26,005 bases of DNA from Chlamydiales bacterium (GCA_009937555.1 JAACFD010000003.1:1-26005); one strand, 5' to 3'. Counted from the first letter of the stretch, positions 9,502 to 16,377 are shown. Numbers and translations are program-made. Notes: a model not told the origin generated them from the letters alone.

Positions 9502-9575
9502 GCACCGATAGCTTAACCGGATAGAGCACCCGGCTACGAACTGGGAGGTTGGAGGTTCGAATCCTCTTCGGTGTA
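9502..9575 (+). tRNA. tRNA-Arg (anticodon ACG)
   Basis: Folds into a complete cloverleaf of 74 bases. The acceptor GCACCGA pairs with TCGGTGT. The D-stem is GCTT with GAGC. The anticodon stem CCCGG/CTGGG encloses the loop CTACGAA, so the anticodon is ACG; the first base is expected to be deaminated to inosine to read CGU, CGC and CGA. The T-stem GGAGG/CCTCT encloses TTCGAAT, and the discriminator is A9575. CCA is not encoded (AAT follows), so it must be added by nucleotidyltransferase. ahpC starts 33 bases downstream with no terminator between. Confidence 0.95.
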
Positions 9576-9608
9576 AATTTCAAAGGAAGTTGTAAGGAGA
9601 TTTTTCAC

Positions 9609-10193
9609 ATGACTAACTTAATTGGCAAACCTGCACCAGAATTTATTGCCGGAGCTGTTGTAAATGGAAAATTTGTAAATAACTTTTCTCTAAGAAGTTA
9701 TGTAGGTAAAAGTAAGGTTGTCTTTTTCTTTTACCCACTAGATTTCACCTTTGTATGTCCTACTGAACTCCACGCTTTTGAAGAAATGGCAGAAGAGTTT
9801 GAGAAACGTAATACAGTTGTAGTTGCATGCTCTGTTGATAGTTGTTTCTCTCACAATGCATGGTTAAAAACCCCTAAGTCTGAAGGTGGTATAGAAGGTA
9901 TTAGTTATCCTATAGTAGCTGACATGACTAAGCAAATTTCACAAAAATTTGACGTCCTTAAGGAAGATGAGGGTATTGCTTATAGAGGCCTTTTCCTTAT
10001 TGATGAGCAAGGGGTAGTACGTCACCAGATGATAAATGACCTCCCTCTTGGTCGTTCTGTTGACGAAGTTCTACGCCTAGTAGACGCTCTAGACTTTGTA
10101 GAAAAGCATGGCGAAGTCTGTCCAGCTAATTGGGCTCAAGGCAAGAAAAGCATGAAGCCTACATCTGAAGGACTTAAAGACTTTTTTAATTAG
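9609..10193 (+). CDS. ahpC: Typical 2-Cys peroxiredoxin (AhpC/TSA family)
   Basis: A thiol peroxidase of 194 residues that reduces hydrogen peroxide and organic hydroperoxides in the cytosol. The peroxidatic Cys50 lies in FYPLDFTFVCPTE and the resolving Cys171 in HGEVCPANW, the arrangement of typical 2-Cys enzymes that form head-to-tail dimers. Also visible are DSCFSHNAW, YPIVAD and GLFLIDEQG. The length is normal for the family. The start is ATG 9609, preceded by AAGGAGA (9594-9600) at eight bases; a longer reading frame from 9549 would begin inside the tRNA and is rejected. No AhpF-type reductase is present here, so thioredoxin is the likely reductant (inference). The 3' end overlaps the convergent gene at 10186 by eight bases. 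Confidence 0.95.
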   Translation: MTNLIGKPAPEFIAGAVVNGKFVNNFSLRSYVGKSKVVFFFYPLDFTFVCPTELHAFEEMAEEFEKRNTVVVACSVDSCFSHNAWLKTPKSEGGIEGISYPIVADMTKQISQKFDVLKEDEGIAYRGLFLIDEQGVVRHQMINDLPLGRSVDEVLRLVDALDFVEKHGEVCPANWAQGKKSMKPTSEGLKDFFN

Positions 10194-10572
10194 ACGTTAA
10201 ATAGTCGTACAAATCACTTTCCGATGTTAAAATAAGGCTGTTGTGAGCTTGACATATGGGCGCCACTTCCTTAAGTATTTCGCTATTACCAACTCCTGGA
10301 AGGCAAATTGCGCTAATATTTGATATTTGATCGTACTTCTTTAAAAATTTTAATCCAAGCAAGTAGTCTTTAACACTAAACCCTTCTTCTTCTACCCTGA
10401 AGTAGATTAAATTCTGATTAAATAATAATGACTGAATAGCAAAGTGTAAGCCTAGGCTGCTTTCTGGGGGATTTCCAAAGCTGTCTAGTAACTCTGGCAG
10501 AGAGTAACAAAAATATGCAGTGTTAAATTGCCCTTTTTCTGCTTCACCAAATAAAGCTACAGAATGTCCCAT
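10186..10572 (-). CDS. Conserved-looking small protein of unknown function, downstream of sctT
   Basis: A 128-residue protein starting MGHSVALFGEAEKG. I do not recognise a named domain. It looks like a small alpha/beta protein with alternating hydrophobic strands (SVALFG, NLIYFRVEEEG, ISAICLPGVG, NSLILTSESD) and no signal peptide or membrane helix. The family can be imagined as a homologue of the small protein encoded beside ahpC in Chlamydia, but this is recollection, not proof. The start is strongly supported by AAAGGAG seven bases upstream of ATG. It lies 57 bases after sctT on the same strand, so it could belong to the secretion operon, and it converges on ahpC with an eight-base overlap. 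Its ribosome binding site is part of a possible hairpin. Confidence 0.75.
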   Translation of the reverse strand: MGHSVALFGEAEKGQFNTAYFCYSLPELLDSFGNPPESSLGLHFAIQSLLFNQNLIYFRVEEEGFSVKDYLLGLKFLKKYDQISNISAICLPGVGNSEILKEVAPICQAHNSLILTSESDLYDYLTSN

Positions 10573-10579
10573 GATTTAT

Positions 10580-10600
10580 CTCCTTTTTTGTACAAAGGAG
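10580..10600 (-). promoter_or_regulatory. Hairpin that would mask a ribosome binding site
   Basis: On the minus-strand RNA the order is CTCCTTT, a seven-base loop, then AAAGGAG: a perfect seven-base-pair stem. The AAAGGAG arm is the Shine-Dalgarno of the 128-residue gene starting at 10572, seven bases away, and the upstream arm is its exact anti-SD. Folding would block initiation. There is no following T-run, so it does not look like a terminator. Confidence 0.5.
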
Positions 10601-10629
10601 TATTAGCAAGTTTGGTGCCAAGTAAGTAT

Positions 10630-11475
10630 TTAAAGAGAAAGCAGTTGAATATAGCGTTTGATATCCAGAATAAATGAAATTGATTCCTTAGATAACTGCT
10701 TGATAATAAACTCCCAAGCTGGAAATAGAATACCAAGACCAAGCAAAGCTTTTAAAGGCATTCCTAGAAAAATAACTTGTACTTGTGGAGCTAGACGGTT
10801 ACTAACACCGAGGAAAAGGTCTGTCATTAAAACAGTTAAAAGAGCTGGAGATGCAAGTTGTACAGCAAGCTTTAACACATGGTGTACAATACCTAGGCAC
10901 TCTTTAAAAAAAACAAAGTTAGAGGTGTAAAAGTCTGATCCAAAAAATCTATCAATGGGAAGGAGTTCGTAAGACTCAAGAACTACATCCAAAAATAGAA
11001 AAGGCCCTTTTATAGAGAAAAAGACGGCAATAAGTAGGTAGTTATATAGCATACCTACAGGAGATGACTGTGCTTGTAAGCTTGGATCTTGGGCTTGTAA
11101 GTTTTGAGCTCCTCTTTGGTGATCAACAATGGTTCCTGAAGATTGAGCAATCTGAAAAGGTAGAGAAGCAAGGTAGCCCAAAATAAAACCTACAAAAAGC
11201 TCTTTAATTAATAATGCAATGAAGCGGATATCAAATTGAAGAAATGTTGTAGCATCAGTAAAGACTTTTGGGAATAAAATGATGCTTATGCTCAGTGCAA
11301 AACCAACTTTAATAGGAGCGGGTACCACCTTTGACCCAAAAAAAGGAGCAAGCATCATTATAGGTAGCATGCGGCCAAGGGATAAAAATAAGGAGGATAC
11401 TAAGAAAAGCTCAGGGTCAGGGCTCTGAAAAATAGGGTGACTAAGTAGAAACTGAGTGACGCTCTCATCTAACAT
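10630..11475 (-). CDS. sctT: Type III secretion export apparatus protein SctT (YscT/FliR family)
   Basis: A 281-residue polytopic inner-membrane protein of the SctT/YscT/FliR family, part of the export gate with SctR and SctS. Hydrophobic segments are spread over most of the length (for example LFLVSSLFLSLGRMLPIMMLAPFF, VGFALSISIILFPKV, FIALLIKELFVGFILGYLASLPF, LLIAVFFSIKGPFLFLDVVLESY). The family signature region, KELFVGFILGYLASLPFQIAQSSG followed by an acidic/amidated stretch, is present. The length is usual. It begins nine bases after the sctS stop in the same operon; GGAG lies about 13 bases upstream, a weak placement, so coupling to sctS translation is likely. It is assigned to the secretion rather than the flagellar branch because of the neighbouring lipoprotein SctJ. 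Confidence 0.93.
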   Translation of the reverse strand: MLDESVTQFLLSHPIFQSPDPELFLVSSLFLSLGRMLPIMMLAPFFGSKVVPAPIKVGFALSISIILFPKVFTDATTFLQFDIRFIALLIKELFVGFILGYLASLPFQIAQSSGTIVDHQRGAQNLQAQDPSLQAQSSPVGMLYNYLLIAVFFSIKGPFLFLDVVLESYELLPIDRFFGSDFYTSNFVFFKECLGIVHHVLKLAVQLASPALLTVLMTDLFLGVSNRLAPQVQVIFLGMPLKALLGLGILFPAWEFIIKQLSKESISFILDIKRYIQLLSL

Positions 11476-11484
11476 TTAGAACGC

Positions 11485-11751
11485 TTATCTCCATTTATAG
11501 AAGTTGCTAAAAATGTTATTTGCGTAGTGCATCACTTCTTGTCCTAACCACCCACCCATTAACATGAGGACCATAACCACGGCCAGTAGCTTAACAGTAA
11601 AGGATAGTGTTTGTTCCTGAATTTGTGTTGCAGCTTGAAATACAGCAACTAATAGCCCCACTATCATGCTAATTAATACTGGAGGACCTGAAAGTATCAG
11701 CACTAATATAATGGCCTCATATGATAGAGAAAATATCTGCTGGGTGTACAT
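11485..11751 (-). CDS. sctS: Type III secretion export apparatus protein SctS (YscS/FliQ family)
   Basis: An 88-residue protein with two transmembrane helices (IILVLILSGPPVLISMIVGLLVAVFQAATQ and LLAVVMVLMLMGGWLGQEVM), the standard SctS/FliQ plan. The QAATQIQEQTL segment between the helices is the conserved family motif. It packs around SctR to form the export gate in the inner membrane. The ribosome binding site AGGGAGGAA (11761-11769) is one of the best in the window; it overlaps the sctR stop codon and sits nine bases from the ATG. Confidence 0.95.
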   Translation of the reverse strand: MYTQQIFSLSYEAIILVLILSGPPVLISMIVGLLVAVFQAATQIQEQTLSFTVKLLAVVMVLMLMGGWLGQEVMHYANNIFSNFYKWR

Positions 11752-11767
11752 AACGTTTTATTCCTCC

Positions 11768-12643
11768 CTAGTTATAGGATAAGACAAGACCCTGAACAAG
11801 CATGGTCCAGCCATCTAACATCACGACTAGTAGTAATTTTAAAGGTAATGAGATACTCATGGGAGACATCATCATCATACCCATTGCCAGTAGGACGTTA
11901 GAAGTAACAATATCAATCACAAAAAATGGCAGGTACACTAATACCCCAATCTCAAAAGCATTTCTAATCTGGCTTGATATATAAGATGGGACTAAGATGA
12001 TAAAGCTTTCTTGTTTTAACTCTGATCTAAAAGGTTCAGGAAAGCTTTTGTTTGCCAGCTGTAAAAAGCTTATGCGGTGCTCAGCTAAAGAGTTTTTATA
12101 TAGAAAATCCTTAAAGGGCTCTTTAGCTTTTTCAACCAGCTCTATAGCAAATCCAGCAGTATCTCTTGAAAATAAGTCTGTACCCCATTTCTTTTCAAAG
12201 ACTTCTTGTGAGGCATCATACATAGCTAAGCCTGTTGGAGCCATGACATATACCGTGAGTATTAAAGCCATTCCATTTAAGACTTGGTTAGGGGGAGACT
12301 GTTGAACTCCGATTGCATTACGTAGAAGCGACATTACAATAACGATTTTTGTAAATGAGGTTAAAAGCATGGTGAAAAAAGGTAAAAGTGAGAGTCCCAC
12401 TAAAACCATACTCTGAGTCACTAAGTCTACTTCCTGGTTTCCAGCTGGTAATGCAGATACTGCAGGAGCCGCATTAGGAAGGATTTTTTGTGGTGAAGGA
12501 AAAGAAAATTTACCACTGCCAGGGGTGTTTTGAGCTATGGAGGTATTTGTAGTAGAGCTCTGTGAAAAAACAGGGGTAAACCATGCTAAACTTGCAGTGA
12601 AAAAAGTTAACAAAAAGCAAAATGCGACACATTTTTTAATCAT
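11768..12643 (-). CDS. sctR: Type III secretion export apparatus protein SctR (YscR/FliP family)
   Basis: A 291-residue inner-membrane protein and the central pore subunit of the export gate. An N-terminal cleavable signal peptide is plausible (KKCVAFCFLLTFFTASLAWF, then FSQSS), followed by a Ser/Pro-rich linker to about residue 70. The FliP/SctR core follows, with MVLVGLSLLPFFTMLLTSFTKIVIVMSLLRNAIGVQQSPPNQVLNGMALILT as the signature (first helix, LLRNA, PPNQVL), a loop domain, then two C-terminal hydrophobic segments including MGMMMMSP. It is longer than the roughly 220 residues of enterobacterial SctR because of the signal and linker, as in FliP. Its ATG directly follows the sctL stop (TAA-ATG). 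Confidence 0.94.
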   Translation of the reverse strand: MIKKCVAFCFLLTFFTASLAWFTPVFSQSSTTNTSIAQNTPGSGKFSFPSPQKILPNAAPAVSALPAGNQEVDLVTQSMVLVGLSLLPFFTMLLTSFTKIVIVMSLLRNAIGVQQSPPNQVLNGMALILTVYVMAPTGLAMYDASQEVFEKKWGTDLFSRDTAGFAIELVEKAKEPFKDFLYKNSLAEHRISFLQLANKSFPEPFRSELKQESFIILVPSYISSQIRNAFEIGVLVYLPFFVIDIVTSNVLLAMGMMMMSPMSISLPLKLLLVVMLDGWTMLVQGLVLSYN

Positions 12644-13282
12644 TTATGATTCTCGCTTTTTAATTAGAGTTTGAAAAGCTGTTTCTAGTGCTTGCCATTG
12701 AAGGTCGAGTTCAGCATTGATAATTCCAGCTTCTGTTTCAATAACACAGCCGCCCAGTTTAATATCATCTTTTTCTTCAATAGAGAAGCTTTTTGCATGC
12801 TCAACAATTTGAAGTAATTGAGGTTTGTGTTTTTCTAGAGCTTGCACAGAAGAAGGGTGGACATACACAGTAATTTTTTGATGCTGTGAAACAGGTTTTA
12901 GTGTGTTGGAAACAATTCCTACAATTGCATTGGGGTTTTGCTCTATTTCTTGCCCTACAATTTTCTTAGCTGCTTTCATGGCTAGATCCACAATAATTTT
13001 CTGCATCTCATTTTTAACCGTTTCTGTTTCCTGTTCTAATAACGCAAGTTGTTCATTCCACTTACTTAAGCCTTCTGCAAATCCCTCTTCTTGCGCTTTT
13101 TCTTTGATGCGTTCACATTCTGTTGCAACTTGTTCTTTATAGTTTTTGGTGCTTTCTTTGATATGTTCTATAAGCTCTTGAGCTTCTATGATTTTTGAGA
13201 AGTCTTCTGAGGGGATGACCTTCTTATCTAAGTTTGCAAGTAATTCTTGCTCTTCTAGAGGGAGCAGTTGAAATAGCTTCAT
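12644..13282 (-). CDS. sctL: Type III secretion stator/ATPase regulator SctL (YscL/FliH family)
   Basis: A 212-residue cytosolic protein with a long charged coiled coil (about residues 35-90, QELIEHIKESTKNYKEQ and onward, including EGFAEGLSKWNEQL) and the C-terminal FliH/V-ATPase E-subunit-like domain ending in LGGCVIETEAGIINAELDLQWQALE, a clear SctL signature. The family dimerises, binds the N-terminus of the ATPase SctN and links it to the sorting platform. Neither SctN nor SctQ is in this window. Its ATG overlaps the stop of the upstream gene by four bases (ATGA at 13279-13282), a coupled arrangement. Confidence 0.92.
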   Translation of the reverse strand: MKLFQLLPLEEQELLANLDKKVIPSEDFSKIIEAQELIEHIKESTKNYKEQVATECERIKEKAQEEGFAEGLSKWNEQLALLEQETETVKNEMQKIIVDLAMKAAKKIVGQEIEQNPNAIVGIVSNTLKPVSQHQKITVYVHPSSVQALEKHKPQLLQIVEHAKSFSIEEKDDIKLGGCVIETEAGIINAELDLQWQALETAFQTLIKKRES

Positions 13283-14160
13283 TGTGAAGAGTCCTTCGGT
13301 TTTCTTTGCTTGGTAAAAAGAGAAATCAGGTGTTTAATCTGCATTTGGTCTTTTGAAGACAAAAATACTTTTTTTTCCTGTTTCAGTAGCTTGTTTAATA
13401 GTTTACCACGTCCTGTATCTAGTTTGTGGGTTAGGTACCAAAGAACACTTGGATTTTCATCTCTGATACTTAAAGCAAATCTGTGTAGGCCAAATTTATG
13501 TATAAGCATTCTTAAAGATTTAGGGTTTCTATCCCACTTATGTAGTTTAAAAAATCTACTAGAGCTTTCTTTCTCTACCCCTTGCTTTACCAGAGACTGT
13601 AAGTAACGCACTTGATTCTTAGAAAGAGCCTGGTAAATTTTATGGATAGTTTTTTTGTCTACAACAGTATGAATTTCCTTTACCAAAGAATGTAAGCCTA
13701 AATAATCAATAAACTTTAAATAGCGTGGCTTTGATAGGTCTAAGAGAGGGGTGAAGTCAGAAGAAGGGAGCTGGTTTAGTGGTAATACATGATCCTCAAC
13801 TAGGAAACTTAAAAACCGGCTCACAAAAAAAGGCTGAGCCCACTTATCTATAGTATTTACTGTTAGCTTATTTTTCTGTAGTTTTTGAACTCCTTCAAGT
13901 TGTTCTGTGGAGAGCAAAGAGAGGAAAATATTTAGTAGTGCTTTATCTAAAGTTCGAACAAAAGGAACTAGCCAGGAGTAATGTAGTAAGTGAAACTGCT
14001 GTCTTTCTGGTGAAATTAAGTGTGAGAGAGGGAGCTTGGGAGCGTTTTGAAGGTTTTCTAAAACTTCCTTAGGGAAGTATTTTACCAGCGTTTCTTTAGA
14101 GCATTTAGACTGCTCAAGTAGTTCGTTTAAGATTTGATAACCTCTTGTATGCATATGCAT
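13279..14160 (-). CDS. Putative type III secretion protein in the sctK position
   Basis: A 293-residue soluble protein, rich in Leu, Lys and His, mostly helical, with no signal peptide or membrane helix. I see no strong motif. By position, between sctJ and sctL, it corresponds to SctK, the sorting-platform adaptor that joins the SctQ pod to the SctD ring; Chlamydia has an uncharacterised gene in the same slot (CT560, from memory). The recurring KNQVRYLQSLVKQ-like helical segments would fit a helical adaptor. It starts 16 bases after the sctJ stop; two in-frame ATGs (14160 and 14154) are possible and no good ribosome binding site separates them. It overlaps sctL by four bases. The SctK role is inference from synteny only. 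Confidence 0.75.
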   Translation of the reverse strand: MHMHTRGYQILNELLEQSKCSKETLVKYFPKEVLENLQNAPKLPLSHLISPERQQFHLLHYSWLVPFVRTLDKALLNIFLSLLSTEQLEGVQKLQKNKLTVNTIDKWAQPFFVSRFLSFLVEDHVLPLNQLPSSDFTPLLDLSKPRYLKFIDYLGLHSLVKEIHTVVDKKTIHKIYQALSKNQVRYLQSLVKQGVEKESSSRFFKLHKWDRNPKSLRMLIHKFGLHRFALSIRDENPSVLWYLTHKLDTGRGKLLNKLLKQEKKVFLSSKDQMQIKHLISLFTKQRKPKDSSQ

Positions 14161-14176
14161 TATCCGGGTCTACTTA

Positions 14177-15211
14177 TTAAGAGGGCTTTTCGCTAGCTTC
14201 TTCATCTTCTTCGAAGTCCTCATCTTCAAAGTCTTCATCGTCATCTTCATCATCTTCATCATCTTCATCCTCTTCTTCATCACCTTCTTCCCCTTCGTCT
14301 TTTTCTTCAAGTACTTCTCCAGTTAGGTCAATAAGTGTGAGTGGAGCAAGAGAGAATAGGGAACGCAGCCCCTTGGGACTTGAGCGTAGCAGTGCAAAGA
14401 ATTTCCATATTAAAAATCCAGACCCTAGTAGTAACACTAGTATAATACTTAAAAAGCTAAAGAATAGAACTTGGAACATAGCTTGAGATTCTTTAGCGAT
14501 AGTTATAGACCATATTTTGACAAGGCCAGTAGCAGCTTTTACATTACTATTGTTCTTTGACATTGTGCTGTAATCTGAAAGTCGCGTTTGATCTGTTATA
14601 ACTGTTACATTCTCAAACTCTAAGCCATTGATACTGCTTGAAACCAGTCGCTTAATTCTAGAAACAAGCTGATTATTAGGGTCTAAAGGTCCCTCTAACT
14701 TTACATATACACTAGCTGTAAGGTCAGCTTTCTTTTTTCCAGGGTTTAGGGGATCATCCTTAGGGTAGGAGATCTCAACCGAAGCATCAATGATACCGTC
14801 CATTTTTAAGATAGTGTTCTCAATCTGTCTTGCCTTGCCTTCTCTGAATTTTAACTCTTCAGTAGTGTCAGAGGGGACAAGCCCGCTACTTCGGTTGATA
14901 ATTTGAAGAATGCTGTCTCTTTTAGATCTAGGGAAACCCCTTCTAGTTAGAATTGCTAGGGCTGCAATTTTTTTGCTCTTAGGGACAGAAATATTCCATG
15001 CAATCTCTTTTCCAGTAGCTTCAAGCTTTTCAGCAGGAATATTTGCAGTGTAAAGAGTAACAAGGATTTCATTTGCCTCTCTTTCATCTACTCCATTAAT
15101 AATAATGGAAGAGCTTTCGCATGAGCAAAGGACTGTAGAAACTAGTAAGCCAATAATAAGTAGCTTTAGAAATTTAGGGATTGAAAATTTAGAGTTGCTA
15201 TGCTCGTACAT
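14177..15211 (-). CDS. sctJ: Type III secretion inner-membrane ring lipoprotein SctJ (YscJ/PrgK family)
   Basis: A 344-residue lipoprotein that forms the inner ring of the injectisome basal body. It has a signal peptide with a lipobox (LCSC, lipidated Cys at 31), then the SctJ ring-building domains (INGVDEREANEILVTLY; RGFPRSKRDS; EELKFREGKARQIENTILKMDGIIDASVEISYPKDDP; ASVYVKLEGP), a second domain to about residue 230, and one transmembrane helix at about 247-272. The start is supported by AAGGAGC ten bases upstream. The unusual part is the cytosolic tail: 32 of residues 302-338 are Asp or Glu, including 17 consecutive acidic residues at 311-327. The one-helix, lipidated plan separates it from flagellar FliF. 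It heads the operon running to sctT. Confidence 0.94.
   Translation of the reverse strand: MYEHSNSKFSIPKFLKLLIIGLLVSTVLCSCESSSIIINGVDEREANEILVTLYTANIPAEKLEATGKEIAWNISVPKSKKIAALAILTRRGFPRSKRDSILQIINRSSGLVPSDTTEELKFREGKARQIENTILKMDGIIDASVEISYPKDDPLNPGKKKADLTASVYVKLEGPLDPNNQLVSRIKRLVSSSINGLEFENVTVITDQTRLSDYSTMSKNNSNVKAATGLVKIWSITIAKESQAMFQVLFFSFLSIILVLLLGSGFLIWKFFALLRSSPKGLRSLFSLAPLTLIDLTGEVLEEKDEGEEGDEEEDEDDEDDEDDDEDFEDEDFEEDEEASEKPS
14198..14308 (-). repeat. Low-complexity GAT/GAA repeat encoding the SctJ acidic tail
   Basis: A run of Asp and Glu codons. On the plus strand it contains three perfect head-to-tail copies of ATCTTCATC (14243-14251, 14252-14260, 14261-14269), each encoding Asp-Glu-Asp. 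The nine-base unit keeps frame if copies are gained or lost, so the tail length could vary between strains. Confidence 0.85.
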
Positions 15212-15239
15212 GTTTTAGGTGCTCCTTGGCAAGCGAAAG

Positions 15240-15262
15240 AGTTTGAGTTTCAAACTTTTTTT
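15240..15262 (+). other. Hairpin with T-run, terminator-like on the plus strand, inside the sctJ leader
   Basis: AGTTTGA (15240-15246) and TCAAACT (15250-15256) pair perfectly over a three-base loop and are followed on the plus strand by a run of T to 15262. The flanking genes are both on the minus strand, so as a terminator it would face antisense transcripts only. In the sense direction it is a short stem-loop about 30 bases before sctJ. Confidence 0.35.
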
Positions 15263-15301
15263 AACGGTTCTGCTAATTAATATGAAGTAATTACATTCTC
15301 T

Positions 15302-15342
15302 AGTTTTTAATTATGTTAGCATAAACGAGATAATTAAAAACT
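15302..15342 (-). promoter_or_regulatory. 13-bp perfect inverted repeat upstream of sctJ, possible operator or stem-loop
   Basis: AGTTTTTAATTAT (15302-15314) and its exact reverse complement (15330-15342) flank a 15-base centre. On the minus strand a -10-like CATAAT (complement of 15310-15315) lies in one arm and a weak -35-like TTTAAT (complement of 15333-15338) in the other, 17 bases apart, so the repeat would cover a candidate sctJ promoter. The alternative is a weak, A+T-only stem at the 3' end of the upstream gene, which stops 17 bases away. Confidence 0.45.
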
Positions 15343-15359
15343 GGATTAATTTTTTAACT

Positions 15360-16343
15360 CTATTTTTTCTTTTTTAGCGAAAGGATAAACCGCACTTCTT
15401 CTTGGAGTTGAGGGGGAAGAGACTGTTCTTGAGCCCAGTTAGCTAGAGATTCTGTATCATCTAGATTCTCTAGGTTGAGTAGTAAGTGCTGAGCAAAAGT
15501 GCTGTCAAGTTGTAAGTCATCAGATTGTAGTAGTTTAAAGCATAAATTTGATACTTTAGGGTCTTTGAAAAACTGAAGGCATAATGCTGCATGTGTATTA
15601 TCTTCTGAAATAGGCACTGTACTAAGTACTTTTACTAAGAATTCTTTTGCATCTTCTCCAAAAGACAAGATTGCTTTCATGATTTGGGATTCAGCAAAAA
15701 AGTCAGCTCTCTTTACACAGGCAAAAATATGCTCTAAACTTGCTGGGTCTTTTATAGCGCTAAGGGCCTCAATAGCGAATAGTGGAGCGTTTCCATAACC
15801 AGGGAATAAAGGGTTCCAGAAGTCTAAATTCTCAATCAAAGCAATAAGGTCTTTAACTGCTGCATTACCGAGTTTTACTAAATTTTCTATTTCTTTCTCT
15901 GGGTATTCATCTTCAGATAAAATTAACTCACTAATTAGGTACGCTATAGAATTTTTATTTGAGTTTTCCTCTGTAATGGTTTTAAGTTTAGCGTAGGTTT
16001 GGAAAGAGCGTAAAACCAAAGCCTTATCTTGAGGAGATAAAAATGAATCGGAAAGATTTAGGTCTTTTGACTGCTCAATTTCTTGTAGTTCGTGAATACG
16101 ATTTATTGAAAACTCTTCTTGAACACCTGGAGCATCGGGATTGTTGTAGTACTCTAGCATAACAGAAAAAGAGCCTCCAAAGTGGGCATCTTTGTGCATT
16201 AAGATAGATACATCGTCATAGTCATTAATAGGGACATCAAAGACAAGCTCATCAGTTAGCATTTCATTACTTTGAGTATACTCTGTATGCTCAGTCTCAA
16301 TATCATTTAAAATATCTTTGAATGTCTTTCTAGTGGTGCTCAT
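15360..16343 (-). CDS. HEAT-like repeat protein of unknown function between lipA and sctJ
   Basis: A 327-residue acidic soluble protein without signal peptide or membrane helix. From about residue 130 it shows repeated helical pairs of HEAT/PBS-lyase type: EIENLVKLGNAAVKDLIALIEN, APLFAIEALSAIKDPASLEHIFACVKR, QIMKAILSFGEDAKEFLVKVLS. The N-terminal 100 residues (VPINDYDDVSILMHKDAHFGGSFSVMLEYY) match nothing I can name. It sits between lipA and sctJ on the same strand, interrupting what I recall as an adjacent pair in Chlamydia. HEAT arrays usually bind other proteins, so a scaffold or chaperone role is possible, but no function is assigned. The ATG has only a weak AGG upstream. Confidence 0.8.
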   Translation of the reverse strand: MSTTRKTFKDILNDIETEHTEYTQSNEMLTDELVFDVPINDYDDVSILMHKDAHFGGSFSVMLEYYNNPDAPGVQEEFSINRIHELQEIEQSKDLNLSDSFLSPQDKALVLRSFQTYAKLKTITEENSNKNSIAYLISELILSEDEYPEKEIENLVKLGNAAVKDLIALIENLDFWNPLFPGYGNAPLFAIEALSAIKDPASLEHIFACVKRADFFAESQIMKAILSFGEDAKEFLVKVLSTVPISEDNTHAALCLQFFKDPKVSNLCFKLLQSDDLQLDSTFAQHLLLNLENLDDTESLANWAQEQSLPPQLQEEVRFILSLKKKK

Positions 16344-16371
16344 TTTAACCTATTGTAATTTAAGTGTTTGA

Positions 16372-16377
16372 ATTATA
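16372..16377 (-). promoter_or_regulatory. -10 element upstream of the HEAT-like gene
   Basis: ATTATA on the plus strand is a perfect TATAAT on the minus strand, 29 bases before the ATG at 16343. No good -35 hexamer is found at 16-18 bases, so this is a candidate only. It lies in the 80-base gap after lipA. Confidence 0.35.

Noticed and set aside
9549..9608. Longer ahpC frame beginning inside the tRNA
   Set aside because: It would start in the tRNA-Arg T-arm region; the ATG at 9609 has a good ribosome binding site and matches the normal family N-terminus.
10630..12643. Flagellar fliP/fliQ/fliR identity for sctR, sctS, sctT
   Set aside because: The export-gate families are homologous, and the Maf-like genes hint at flagella, but the same operon has a lipidated single-helix SctJ and no FliF, so an injectisome is the better reading.
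12903..13142. Antisense open frame within sctL
   Set aside because: It is a shadow of sctL with no ribosome binding site or recognisable protein; similar antisense frames inside sctR, sctK-position, lpdA, secA and psd are also rejected.
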